Shown piece after piece: positions 1 to 6,648 of a stretch of 7,973 nt of DNA. Source of the DNA: JALZIF01 sp964584905 (GTDB lineage: Bacteria; Gemmatimonadota; Gemmatimonadetes; Gemmatimonadales; Gemmatimonadaceae). The notes beneath the pieces were generated by a model. The model did no database searches. It saw nothing but the letters and a program-made list of their open reading frames with translations, and was not told where the DNA came from. The stretch is taken from contig CAZPCC010000209.1 in assembly GCA_964584905.1 (NCBI GenBank), positions 1-7,973 of the forward strand, written 5' to 3'. Made by a program: the position numbers and the translations under genes. Within the stretch, counting starts at the first letter, position 1; every line of letters begins with the position of its first letter.

Positions 1-1
1 C

Positions 2-150
<149 letters not shown>

Positions 151-157
151 TCTTTCC

Positions 158-1411
158 TTGCTCCTTCTCGAATCGATCCGTCTCGCGCTCCAGCAGATCA
201 GGGCGCAGAAGCTGAAGAGCTTCTTCTCGATCCTCGGTGTGACCATCGGCGTGATGTTTCTCATCTCCGTCGTGAGCATCGTCGAAGGGATGAGCCGGTA
301 CATGGAAGAGGATTTCATCGGCAAGCTGATGGGGGTGAACACCTTCGAGGTGCGGAGATTCCCCAGCATCAACATGGGGAACACGACAGAGGAAGAATGG
401 AGGGAGTGGACTCGCCGGCCGTACGTACGCGACAGCGACATTCAACCGATCATCGGCGTGCTTCCGCCCGATACGCGCTGGGCGGTCCAGAACGCGGCGT
501 GGAACGTTCAGGTCGAGTCGCGTTATGCCCGGCCACGCCAGATGCAGGTGTTCATGGTCGACGGCGACTACTTCCGCATAAAGCGGATGGATATCACCGT
601 CGGCCGGATCATCTCGGAGCCGGAGTTCGCACAGGGAACGAAGGTCGCCGTCATCGGCGATGAAGTCAGGCGGCATTTCTTCCCCAATATCGATCCGCTC
701 GGGCGCGACATTCAGCTTGGCGGCCAGCAGTATCGGGTGGTGGGGGTGGCGGACAAGCAAGGGAGCGTCTTCGGCTTCTCGCTCGACAAGTTCGTCGTCA
801 CGCCGCTGCACTCGCCAGCGCGGCGGCTCAACACCACGATTGGCCGCGATGTGGTCGGCACGCTGGTGATTCAGTCCTCCACCGCCGAAGGCATGGGCGA
901 CGCGATGGAGGAAGTGCGCGCCGTGATGCGCGGGCGGCACCGGCTGCGTCCGGCCCAGCCTGACGACTTCGACATGTCGACTTCCGAGACGGCGCTGGCG
1001 TTCTGGCAGGAAATCAAGGGCGTCATGCAGTTCGCCGGCGCGGCATTGCCCGCCATTGGCCTGATTGTCGGCGCGATGGTGATCATGAACATCATGCTCG
1101 TCGCCGTTGCGGAGCGCACCCGTGAAATCGGTATTCGCAAGGCGCTCGGCGCCCGCCGGTGGGACATTCTGCGTCAGTTCCTCGCCGAATCGGCTACGCT
1201 GAGCACGGTGGGTGCGGCGATCGGCGTGGCGCTGGGACTGGCACTGGCGTTCGTGATCGACGCCACCACGTCGCTGCCGGCCGCCGTCGCCCCGTGGTCG
1301 ATCGGCACCGGCGTAATGCTCGGCACCGTCGTCGGCATTCTGGCGGGCTTTTATCCGGCGCGCCGGGCGGCCCGGCTCGATCCGATTGCCGCCATGCGGC
1401 AGGAGACGTGA
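158..1411 (+). CDS. MacB/FtsX-family ABC transporter permease, A-type subunit of pair 1
   Basis: Predicted inner-membrane permease of 417 residues, without a fused ATPase. TM1 is about residues 22-44, preceded by the basic stretch RAQKLKS. An extracytoplasmic MacB_PCD-like domain runs to about 288 and includes the family-typical IDPLGR (178-183) and YRVVGV (192-197). TM2 (about 290-317), TM3 (341-367) and TM4 (380-400) form the FtsX domain. The cytoplasmic loop after TM2 has AERTREIGIRKALGA (318-332), the segment that touches the ATPase in MacB-type transporters. TTG at 158 is chosen because its product M-L-L-L-E-S-I-R lines up residue by residue with the ATG start of the third gene (M-Q-F-L-E-A-V-R); anything further upstream reads through the homopolymer block. 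No Shine-Dalgarno is visible. Its stop overlaps the next start by one base, so a heterodimer with that product is likely. It contains no cysteine. Substrate is unknown; MacB relatives export macrolides, peptides or lipoproteins. Confidence 0.88.
   Translation: MLLLESIRLALQQIRAQKLKSFFSILGVTIGVMFLISVVSIVEGMSRYMEEDFIGKLMGVNTFEVRRFPSINMGNTTEEEWREWTRRPYVRDSDIQPIIGVLPPDTRWAVQNAAWNVQVESRYARPRQMQVFMVDGDYFRIKRMDITVGRIISEPEFAQGTKVAVIGDEVRRHFFPNIDPLGRDIQLGGQQYRVVGVADKQGSVFGFSLDKFVVTPLHSPARRLNTTIGRDVVGTLVIQSSTAEGMGDAMEEVRAVMRGRHRLRPAQPDDFDMSTSETALAFWQEIKGVMQFAGAALPAIGLIVGAMVIMNIMLVAVAERTREIGIRKALGARRWDILRQFLAESATLSTVGAAIGVALGLALAFVIDATTSLPAAVAPWSIGTGVMLGTVVGILAGFYPARRAARLDPIAAMRQET
1401..1405 (+). promoter_or_regulatory. 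ribosome binding site for the pair-1 B permease
   Basis: AGGAG lies five bases before ATG 1411, inside the last codons of the preceding gene. It fixes the start of the second gene at 1411, even though the frame is open back to 1159, and supports translational coupling of the pair. Confidence 0.75.
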
Positions 1412-2676
1412 TGCGCCTTTCGAACCGCATCTACAGCACACTGGAAGGAATATCGATCGCGTTCGACAGCATCAGGTCGAACAAGATACGAGCATTCCTG
1501 ACGATAATGGGCGTCGGCGTCGGCGTCTTCGTGGTGGTGGTAATGGCCGGTGCCGTCCACGGAATCAAGGCGAGCGTCGAGGACGACATTGCCGCCGCCG
1601 GACCCACCAGCTTCTTCGTCTTCCGACGCGGTGACTTCTTCGAGAATTGCGACGGCACCGAGGACACCTGTCCGTCACGCCGCAATCCGGCGATCCATCC
1701 GCGGGAAGTGGATGCCATTGGGCGGCTGCCGAGCGTATTGGCCGCCGCCGCGCACGTCAACGGCTCGGCCGCCTTCAAGTATCGCGACCGATTCGTTTCG
1801 TCCGCGATGCTGGATGCCTACACTCCCAATTGGACGGAAGTGGACGGCGGTACGATCGATCCGGGCCGCAGCTTCACGGTCGCCGAGGCACGCAACGCAT
1901 CACGCGTGGTAATCCTGAACGACGTCCTCGCCGAGCGGCTGTTCGGCGACATCGAGCCGCTCGGCAAGTACGTGCAGCTCGACGGGACGCCGTACACGGT
2001 GATCGGGATCTATCACTCCAGCGTTTCTTTCATCGGGACCCCAACGCAGGCGCCGGGCTCCGAGGCAAAAGCGATAGTTCCGCTCGAAACCGCGCGCCGG
2101 CATCTGGACATTTACATGAGGGGGCTCGACGTGACGGTGAAGCCGAGTCCTGATGTGGAACGGGACCGGGCAATGGATGATGTCATCGCCATGCTGCGAG
2201 GGACGCGCGGACTCAAGCCTTCGCAGCCGAACAACTTCGCCGTGATAGGGCAGGACGCGGTAATGGAGCAGTTCAACGGCTTCACGAACAACTTCTTTTT
2301 GATAATGATCGCGTTGGCCTCGGTCGGGCTGATGGTCGGCGGAGTTGGAGTGGTCGCGATCATGATGATCAGCGTGACAGAGCGAACCCGTGAGATCGGC
2401 GTCCGCAAGGCGCTCGGTGCGACCAAGGGCACCATTCTGTGGCAGTTTCTGGTCGAAGCCTCGACGCTGACGTCGATCGGGGCGATGGTGGGGCTGGCGA
2501 TAGGCGCGGGGCTGATCACGCTGGTCGCCAAAGCGACACCTGTTCCGGCGGCGATTCCCGGAGTAGCGGTGGTCATGGCGCTCGTAGGCGCGGCAGTCAC
2601 CGGCGTGTTATTCGGATTGCTGCCGGCGGTGCGCGCAGCGCGCCTCGATCCGGTGGAAGCGCTACGTTACGAGTAG
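1411..2676 (+). CDS. MacB/FtsX-family ABC transporter permease, B-type subunit of pair 1
   Basis: Predicted 421-residue permease partner of the preceding gene. TM1 is about residues 28-50; the extracytoplasmic domain follows, with AAAGPTSFFV (61-70), a CX6C loop (C80, C87), SRRNP (89-93), IEPLGK (181-186) and YTVIGI (195-200). TM2 is about 292-320, ending in AIMMIS where A-type subunits have MNIMLV; the coupling motif TERTREIGVRKALGA is at 323-337; TM3 is about 345-373, TM4 about 383-405, and the tail RLDPVEALRYE is shared with the other B subunits. ATG 1411 is preferred over the open frame back to 1159 because of AGGAG at 1401-1405, the TGATG junction, and alignment of the N-terminus with the fourth gene. 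C80 and C87 are its only cysteines and lie in the oxidising compartment, so a disulfide is plausible. No ATPase motif is present; the transported molecule cannot be inferred. Confidence 0.9.
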   Translation: MRLSNRIYSTLEGISIAFDSIRSNKIRAFLTIMGVGVGVFVVVVMAGAVHGIKASVEDDIAAAGPTSFFVFRRGDFFENCDGTEDTCPSRRNPAIHPREVDAIGRLPSVLAAAAHVNGSAAFKYRDRFVSSAMLDAYTPNWTEVDGGTIDPGRSFTVAEARNASRVVILNDVLAERLFGDIEPLGKYVQLDGTPYTVIGIYHSSVSFIGTPTQAPGSEAKAIVPLETARRHLDIYMRGLDVTVKPSPDVERDRAMDDVIAMLRGTRGLKPSQPNNFAVIGQDAVMEQFNGFTNNFFLIMIALASVGLMVGGVGVVAIMMISVTERTREIGVRKALGATKGTILWQFLVEASTLTSIGAMVGLAIGAGLITLVAKATPVPAAIPGVAVVMALVGAAVTGVLFGLLPAVRAARLDPVEALRYE

Positions 2677-2768
2677 GCTCGCGCCGGAGCAGGCTTTGAA
2701 CCTGGGGATTGCGGCGGCCCGCCGGCGCGGCGAACATGTCCGCAGTCCACGATCGAGTATGAGCACGC
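2677..2768 (+). other. 92-base gap between pair 1 and pair 2
   Basis: A GC-rich spacer without the G/C heptad repeat found between pairs 2 and 3. It has a short self-complementary segment (GGCGGCCCGCC, 2713-2723) but no T tract, so it is not a convincing terminator. A TTGAAC at 2694-2699 has no acceptable -10 box at the usual distance. Only a weak GAG (2761-2763) precedes the ATG at 2769. Pairs 1 and 2 are therefore most simply read as one transcript. Confidence 0.5.
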
Positions 2769-4016
2769 ATGCAATTCCTGGAGGCCGTCCGGATCGCCTT
2801 TGCGCAGATCCGAGCGCAGAAGCTCAAGAGTTTTTTCACGCTGGTCGGTGTCACGATCGGCGTGATGTTCCTCATCGCCGTGGTAGCCGTCGTCAACGGC
2901 ATGGGCCGCTACGTGGAGGAGGATTTCGCGGCGAAGTTTCTCGGCGTGAACACCTTCAACGTGCGCCGTTTTCCCGACATCCAGACCGGGAACGTCACCG
3001 AGGCGACATGGCGCGAGTGGCAGCGCCGGCCGGCGATAACGGAGCAGGATGCGTACGCCGTCCGGGCGGCCCTACCTAACGAGGCTCGCTGGGCGATCGA
3101 CCAGGTCGATTGGATGAACGTCAAGAGCCAGTACGTAAATGGCGGACCGCAGATCATCGCGCATGCGGCGACTCCCGACCTGTTCATCATCAAGGACCTG
3201 GTAGTGGAGACTGGCCGCGTCTTCTCCGAACAGGAGAACATCGTCGGTGCGCCGGTCGTCGTCATCGGCCAGCAGGTGGCAGAGCATTTCTTCCCCAGTC
3301 TTGATCCGGTAGGCCGGGAGCTTCGTATCGCCGCGCTACCGTACCGGGTGATCGGCGTGCTGGAGCGGCAGGGCTCGGTGTTCGGTCTTTCGCTCGATCT
3401 CCAGATCGTCGTTCCCTATGAATCCCCGTTGGGGCGTACGTTGTACAATCCACGCCGGGGACTGTACGGAGTGGTGGTGCAGGCGCCGAGCGAGGCCACG
3501 CTGGCCGAGGCACGCGAAACGGTGCGCGAGGTTCTGCGGCGCCGCCGAAAGCTCCATCCGACGCAGCCTGACAACTTCGCTCTGGAGACGTCGGAATCGG
3601 CGCTCTCGCAATGGCAGACGATCAAGAAGTTCCTTGTATTGGCCGGGATCGTTCTGCCGGCGATCGGGCTGGTCGTCGGTGCCATCGTGATCATGAACAT
3701 CATGCTCGTCGCGGTAACCCAGCGCACGCACGAGATCGGCATCCGTAAGTCGTTAGGTGCGCGCCGCAGCGACATCATGACTCAGTTCCTCATCGAGTCG
3801 GCTACACTGAGCGTGATCGGCTCGATCTTCGGGATCGCGCTGGGATTCGGTCTCGCCGCGGCGATCCGGGCGGCCAGTCCGCTGCCGGCGTCGGTGGCTC
3901 TCTGGTCGATCGTCGTCTCGGTTCTCGTCGGAGCCGGCGTTGGCATTCTGGCGGGGATCTATCCGGCCAGGCGCGCCTCGCGGCTCGATCCGGTCGTCGC
4001 ACTTCGGGCGGAGTGA
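2769..4016 (+). CDS. MacB/FtsX-family ABC transporter permease, A-type subunit of pair 2
   Basis: Predicted 415-residue permease closely related to the first gene: 48 of the first 70 residues are identical in an ungapped comparison, including QIRAQKLKSFF and GVNTF.VRRFP. TM1 is about 22-44; the extracytoplasmic domain reaches about 286, with WREWQRRP (81-88), LDPVGR (178-183) and YRVIGV (192-197); TM2 is about 288-316 with IVIMNIMLVAV, TM3 340-366, TM4 377-398. The coupling-loop motif is altered to TQRTHEIGIRKSLGA (317-331), with Q318, H321 and S328 where the other A subunits have E, R and A. No cysteine. The ATG start has only a weak GAG upstream but is supported by alignment with the first and fifth genes; an out-of-frame ATG at 2759 is not used. 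It ends three bases before the next gene, its likely heterodimer partner. Confidence 0.91.
   Translation: MQFLEAVRIAFAQIRAQKLKSFFTLVGVTIGVMFLIAVVAVVNGMGRYVEEDFAAKFLGVNTFNVRRFPDIQTGNVTEATWREWQRRPAITEQDAYAVRAALPNEARWAIDQVDWMNVKSQYVNGGPQIIAHAATPDLFIIKDLVVETGRVFSEQENIVGAPVVVIGQQVAEHFFPSLDPVGRELRIAALPYRVIGVLERQGSVFGLSLDLQIVVPYESPLGRTLYNPRRGLYGVVVQAPSEATLAEARETVREVLRRRRKLHPTQPDNFALETSESALSQWQTIKKFLVLAGIVLPAIGLVVGAIVIMNIMLVAVTQRTHEIGIRKSLGARRSDIMTQFLIESATLSVIGSIFGIALGFGLAAAIRAASPLPASVALWSIVVSVLVGAGVGILAGIYPARRASRLDPVVALRAE
4010..4013 (+). promoter_or_regulatory. ribosome binding site for the pair-2 B permease
   Basis: GGAG, immediately before the TGA of the upstream gene and six bases before ATG 4020. 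Its position inside the upstream coding sequence suggests coupled translation of the two subunits. Confidence 0.65.
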
Positions 4017-4019
4017 ACG

Positions 4020-5270
4020 ATGAATCTTCGCTTCACTGCTCATACACTCGGCGAAGGCGTGCGCATCGCGCTCGACTCCATTCGGTCGAACAAGGTCCGC
4101 GCCGGCCTGACCATCCTGGGTATTGCCGTCGGTGTGTTCGTGGTGACAGTGATGTCAGCGGCGGTGCACGGGATCAATTCGGGTGTATCCTCGAGCCTCG
4201 CCGCGGCGGGACCCACCACCTTCTACATCACGAAATGGCCGGCCGAGGTGAACTCGTGCACCGGCTCCGACGACTCCTGTCCGTGGCGGCGCAATGAACC
4301 GCTCACCGTCCGCGAAGCGCAGATGCTCGAACGGCTACCGGACGTGGATCGGGTCACTGCGCATGTCTCCAGTTCCGCCGCCATCAAGTACCAGGGGCGC
4401 GACCTGCCAGGGATCTCCGTGGACGGCTATTCGCCGGGATGGACGGACATAACCGCCGGCGAGATGATTGCCGGGCGCGACTTCACGGCCATGGAGAACG
4501 AGAGTGCCGCACCGGTGGTGGTGATTCACGACAAGGTTGCCGAGCGTCTCTTCGAGGATACGGATCCTCTCGGAAAGGATGTATCGATCAACAACAAGCC
4601 GTTCCGCGTCATCGGCGTTTATCAACCCCTCGGAAACGTTTTCGAGGCAGGCAGCGATGGCCGGATCTACGTGCCCTTCGAGACTGCGCGCCGCCGGCTC
4701 AACGTCGGAGTCGCCTGGATGGACCTGACGGTAAAGCCGGTCGACGGCGTTGCGCAGGATGTGGCACTGGACGGCGTAACGGCCGCGCTACGCGTCTCCC
4801 GAGGGCTCCGGCCAGCGCAGGACAACACGTTCTTCGTCACCACCCAGGAGAAGATTCTCGAGTTGTACAACCAGATCGTCGGCGTGTTCTTCCTGGTGAT
4901 GCTCGTGCTAGGCTCGATCGGGCTGATGGTCGGCGGCGTGGGAGTCATCGCCATCATGATGATCAGCGTCACCGAGCGGACGCGCGAGATCGGTGTGCGC
5001 AAGGCGCTGGGCGCGACCAAGGGCACGATCATGTGGCAGTTCCTCGTCGAAGCAGCGACGCTGACGACGATCGGTGCGCTGGCGGGCCTCATCGTCGGTG
5101 GCGGCCTGACGTGGCTCATCCGGGCGCAGACCCCGATTGCGGCCGCGATTCCCCCGCTGGCGATCATCTTTGCGCTTGCCGGCAGCGCGTTGACCGGCAT
5201 CGTCTTCGGCCTCCTACCTGCCTTTCGCGCCGCGCGGCTGGATCCCGTGGAGGCGTTGAGATACGAATAG
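4020..5270 (+). CDS. MacB/FtsX-family ABC transporter permease, B-type subunit of pair 2
   Basis: Predicted 416-residue permease, the closest relative of the second gene: 40 of the first 70 residues and 52 of 59 residues across TM2, coupling loop and start of TM3 are identical by eye. TM1 is about 28-50; AAAGPTTFYI is at 61-70; a CX6C loop has C80 and C87 at exactly the same positions as in the second gene; WRRNEP (89-94), TDPLGK (181-186) and FRVIGV (195-200) follow. TM2 is about 287-316 (AIMMIS), the coupling motif TERTREIGVRKALGA 318-332, TM3 341-366, TM4 378-400, tail RLDPVEALRYE. The start is supported by GGAG at 4010-4013 and alignment. It probably pairs with the gene just upstream. The final base of its TAG stop is already the first G of the heptad repeat that follows. 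Substrate unknown. Confidence 0.92.
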   Translation: MNLRFTAHTLGEGVRIALDSIRSNKVRAGLTILGIAVGVFVVTVMSAAVHGINSGVSSSLAAAGPTTFYITKWPAEVNSCTGSDDSCPWRRNEPLTVREAQMLERLPDVDRVTAHVSSSAAIKYQGRDLPGISVDGYSPGWTDITAGEMIAGRDFTAMENESAAPVVVIHDKVAERLFEDTDPLGKDVSINNKPFRVIGVYQPLGNVFEAGSDGRIYVPFETARRRLNVGVAWMDLTVKPVDGVAQDVALDGVTAALRVSRGLRPAQDNTFFVTTQEKILELYNQIVGVFFLVMLVLGSIGLMVGGVGVIAIMMISVTERTREIGVRKALGATKGTIMWQFLVEAATLTTIGALAGLIVGGGLTWLIRAQTPIAAAIPPLAIIFALAGSALTGIVFGLLPAFRAARLDPVEALRYE

Positions 5271-5299
5271 GGGTCGGGGGTCGGGGGTCGAGGGTCGAG
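5270..5299 (+). repeat. G-rich heptad repeat, left arm of an inverted repeat
   Basis: Four units with a 7-base period: (G)GGGTC, GGGGGTC, GGGGGTC, GAGGGTC, then GAG. It starts on the last base of the stop codon of the pair-2 B gene. On the + strand it has four runs of three or more G separated by short linkers, so it could form a G-quadruplex in DNA or mRNA, as an alternative to pairing with the complementary arm at 5372-5404. Confidence 0.85.
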
Positions 5300-5342
5300 A
5301 ATCTACCCCACAAGCTCGTCGGTGCCCCTAGTGCCCAGCCTA

Positions 5343-5367
5343 GCCCTTAACCCCTGCCCTAACCCCT
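5343..5367 (+). repeat. short direct repeat in the loop of the inverted repeat
   Basis: Two adjacent near-identical C-rich units, GCCCTTAACCCCT (5343-5355) and GCCCTAACCCCT (5356-5367), differ by one T. They lie in the roughly 72-base segment between the two heptad arms. The rest of that segment (5300-5342) shows no coding potential, promoter or terminator that I can recognise. Confidence 0.7.
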
Positions 5368-5371
5368 CGTC

Positions 5372-5404
5372 CTCCGACCCCCGACCCCCGACCCTCGACC
5401 CTCG
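5372..5404 (-). repeat. C-rich heptad repeat, right arm of the inverted repeat
   Basis: Units on the + strand are CTCC, GACCCCC, GACCCCC, GACCCTC, GACCCTC, G. The reverse complement reproduces the left-arm heptads (GAGGGTC, GGGGGTC), so the arms can form a long GC-rich stem, in several registers because of the 7-base period. The arm ends two bases before the GTG start of the fifth gene and occupies the place where a Shine-Dalgarno would be expected. Confidence 0.85.
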
Positions 5405-5406
5405 TA

Positions 5407-6648
5407 GTGTCATTCATCGACGTCCTTCGCGTTGCCTTCGAGCAGATTCGAGCCAATCTGCTGCGCTCGTTCTTTACACTCCTCGGCATCATCGTCTCGG
5501 TGGCATTCCTCGTCGCGGTCGTCGCGGTGATACAGGGGATGAATGCGTACGTACGTGAGAACATTGCATCGTCGGTGGTCGGGACCAATGCCTTTCAGGT
5601 CAGGCGTACGCCGCTGCAGCTAGGCTTCTTCGATGACGAGCAGTGGCGCCGCGTGCAGAGGCGGCCACGCATCACGCGGAAGGACGCCGAGCGGGTGGCG
5701 GCGGCGCTCGAGGACGCGGATGCCGTCGCCATGGTCTCCGGCTGGCCGACGCCGCAGGCGGACGTGGTTCATAACGACAGAACGGTCGGCGACGTGCTGA
5801 TCTGGGGAGTGACCGCCCCTTACCAGGTCGTGCAGGACTACCGCTTCGACGCCGGGCGTCCACTCAGCGAGATCGATGTCCGCGAGCGCCGGTACGTCGC
5901 CGTCCTCGGTGCCGACGTCTCCGAAAAGCTCTTTCCCACCGTCGATCCGATCGGCAAGACGGTCCGGATCGTCGGTGAGCGCTTTACCGTCATCGGTACC
6001 GTCGCCAAAAAGGGACGAGTTCTCGGTCAGTCATTCGATGGGTTCGTGATGCTGCCGCTCACGACATTCGAGATGATCTACGGACGGCGCCTTACGACGA
6101 CGATCTCGGTGAAGATGTCCGAGGCGGAGGAGGTGGCGCCGGCCATGGCGCGCGCCGAAGAAGCCATGCGGATCGCTCATCGGCTGCGGCCCGACCAGGA
6201 GAACGACTTCTCAGTCGAGACCGCGGATGCGCTGGTGGAGTTCTGGAAAACCCTGACGAAGGTTCTGTTCAGCATCATCCCGGCGGTAGTGGGAATCGGC
6301 ATCGTCGTCGGCGGCATAGTCATCATGAACATCATGCTGATGGCGGTCACCGAGCGCACCAGAGAGATCGGCATTCGCAAGGCAGTTGGGGCGCGAGCGG
6401 CGGACATCCGGCGGCAGTTTCTGGCCGAGAGCGTCGCCCTCTCCCTGCTCGGAGGGCTGCTGGGCGTAACGGCTGGAGCGGGATTCGCGTTTCTCGTCGC
6501 CGCCGTCAGTCCGCTTCCCGCCCGAATCACCTGGTGGTCGATCGGACTCGCTCTGTTGCTCGGTGCCGGTGTGGGGGTCGCTTTCGGTGTCTATCCCGCG
6601 GCACGCGCTGCGCGCCTCGATCCCGTAACCGCCATGCGCGCGGAATGA
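5407..6648 (+). CDS. MacB/FtsX-family ABC transporter permease, A-type subunit of pair 3
   Basis: Predicted 413-residue permease, the most divergent A subunit (37 of the first 70 residues identical to the third gene). TM1 is about 22-44 after RANLLRS; the extracytoplasmic domain contains VVGTNAFQVRRTP (57-69), VQRRP (83-87), VDPIGK (179-184) and FTVIGT (193-198); TM2 is about 285-313 with GGIVIMNIMLMAV, the coupling motif TERTREIGIRKAVGA is intact at 315-329, TM3 338-365, TM4 375-396, tail RLDPVTAMRAE. No cysteine. GTG 5407 is chosen because M-S-F-I-D-V-L-R aligns with the third gene from its first residue and an in-frame TAG at 5341 limits extension. No ribosome binding site is present: the C-rich repeat arm directly precedes the start. 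It overlaps the next gene by four bases and is its likely heterodimer partner. Confidence 0.9.
   Translation: MSFIDVLRVAFEQIRANLLRSFFTLLGIIVSVAFLVAVVAVIQGMNAYVRENIASSVVGTNAFQVRRTPLQLGFFDDEQWRRVQRRPRITRKDAERVAAALEDADAVAMVSGWPTPQADVVHNDRTVGDVLIWGVTAPYQVVQDYRFDAGRPLSEIDVRERRYVAVLGADVSEKLFPTVDPIGKTVRIVGERFTVIGTVAKKGRVLGQSFDGFVMLPLTTFEMIYGRRLTTTISVKMSEAEEVAPAMARAEEAMRIAHRLRPDQENDFSVETADALVEFWKTLTKVLFSIIPAVVGIGIVVGGIVIMNIMLMAVTERTREIGIRKAVGARAADIRRQFLAESVALSLLGGLLGVTAGAGFAFLVAAVSPLPARITWWSIGLALLLGAGVGVAFGVYPAARAARLDPVTAMRAE

Noticed and set aside
1159..1410. Upstream extension of the second permease by 84 codons
   Set aside because: It lies in another frame of the first permease, is Arg/Gly-rich, and the AGGAG plus N-terminal alignment place the start at 1411.
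2694..2768. Promoter with TTGAAC as -35 before the third gene
   Set aside because: No plausible -10 box 16-18 bases downstream; the spacer there is nearly pure G/C.
3416..3778. Minus-strand frames opposite the A-type FtsX regions (also 871-1167 and 6177-6530)
   Set aside because: Mutual similarity mirrors the conserved sense motif; no independent evidence of coding.
4667..5200. Long open frame on the - strand (177 codons), with similar ones at 2112-2600 and 7469-7948
   Set aside because: They sit opposite the same FtsX region of the B genes and resemble each other only because the sense proteins are conserved. Composition is that of a GC-rich antisense shadow, with no start signal or recognisable domain.
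4439..5350. 303-codon open frame on the + strand in another phase of the fourth gene
   Set aside because: Very Arg/Gly-rich, no domain, runs into the repeat, and overlaps a clear permease gene throughout; an out-of-frame shadow.
5270..5404. CRISPR array or insertion sequence
   Set aside because: Repeats are 7-base units without spacers and there is no transposase, cas gene or target duplication; it is a low-complexity inverted repeat.
5372..5406. Rho-independent terminator at the right arm
   Set aside because: The potential stem is long and GC-rich, but no T tract follows; the sequence runs straight into the GTG start.
6534..6644. Upstream extension of the sixth permease by 37 codons
   Set aside because: It overlaps the coding end of the fifth gene and does not align with family N-termini; ATGA overlap at 6645 is the natural start.
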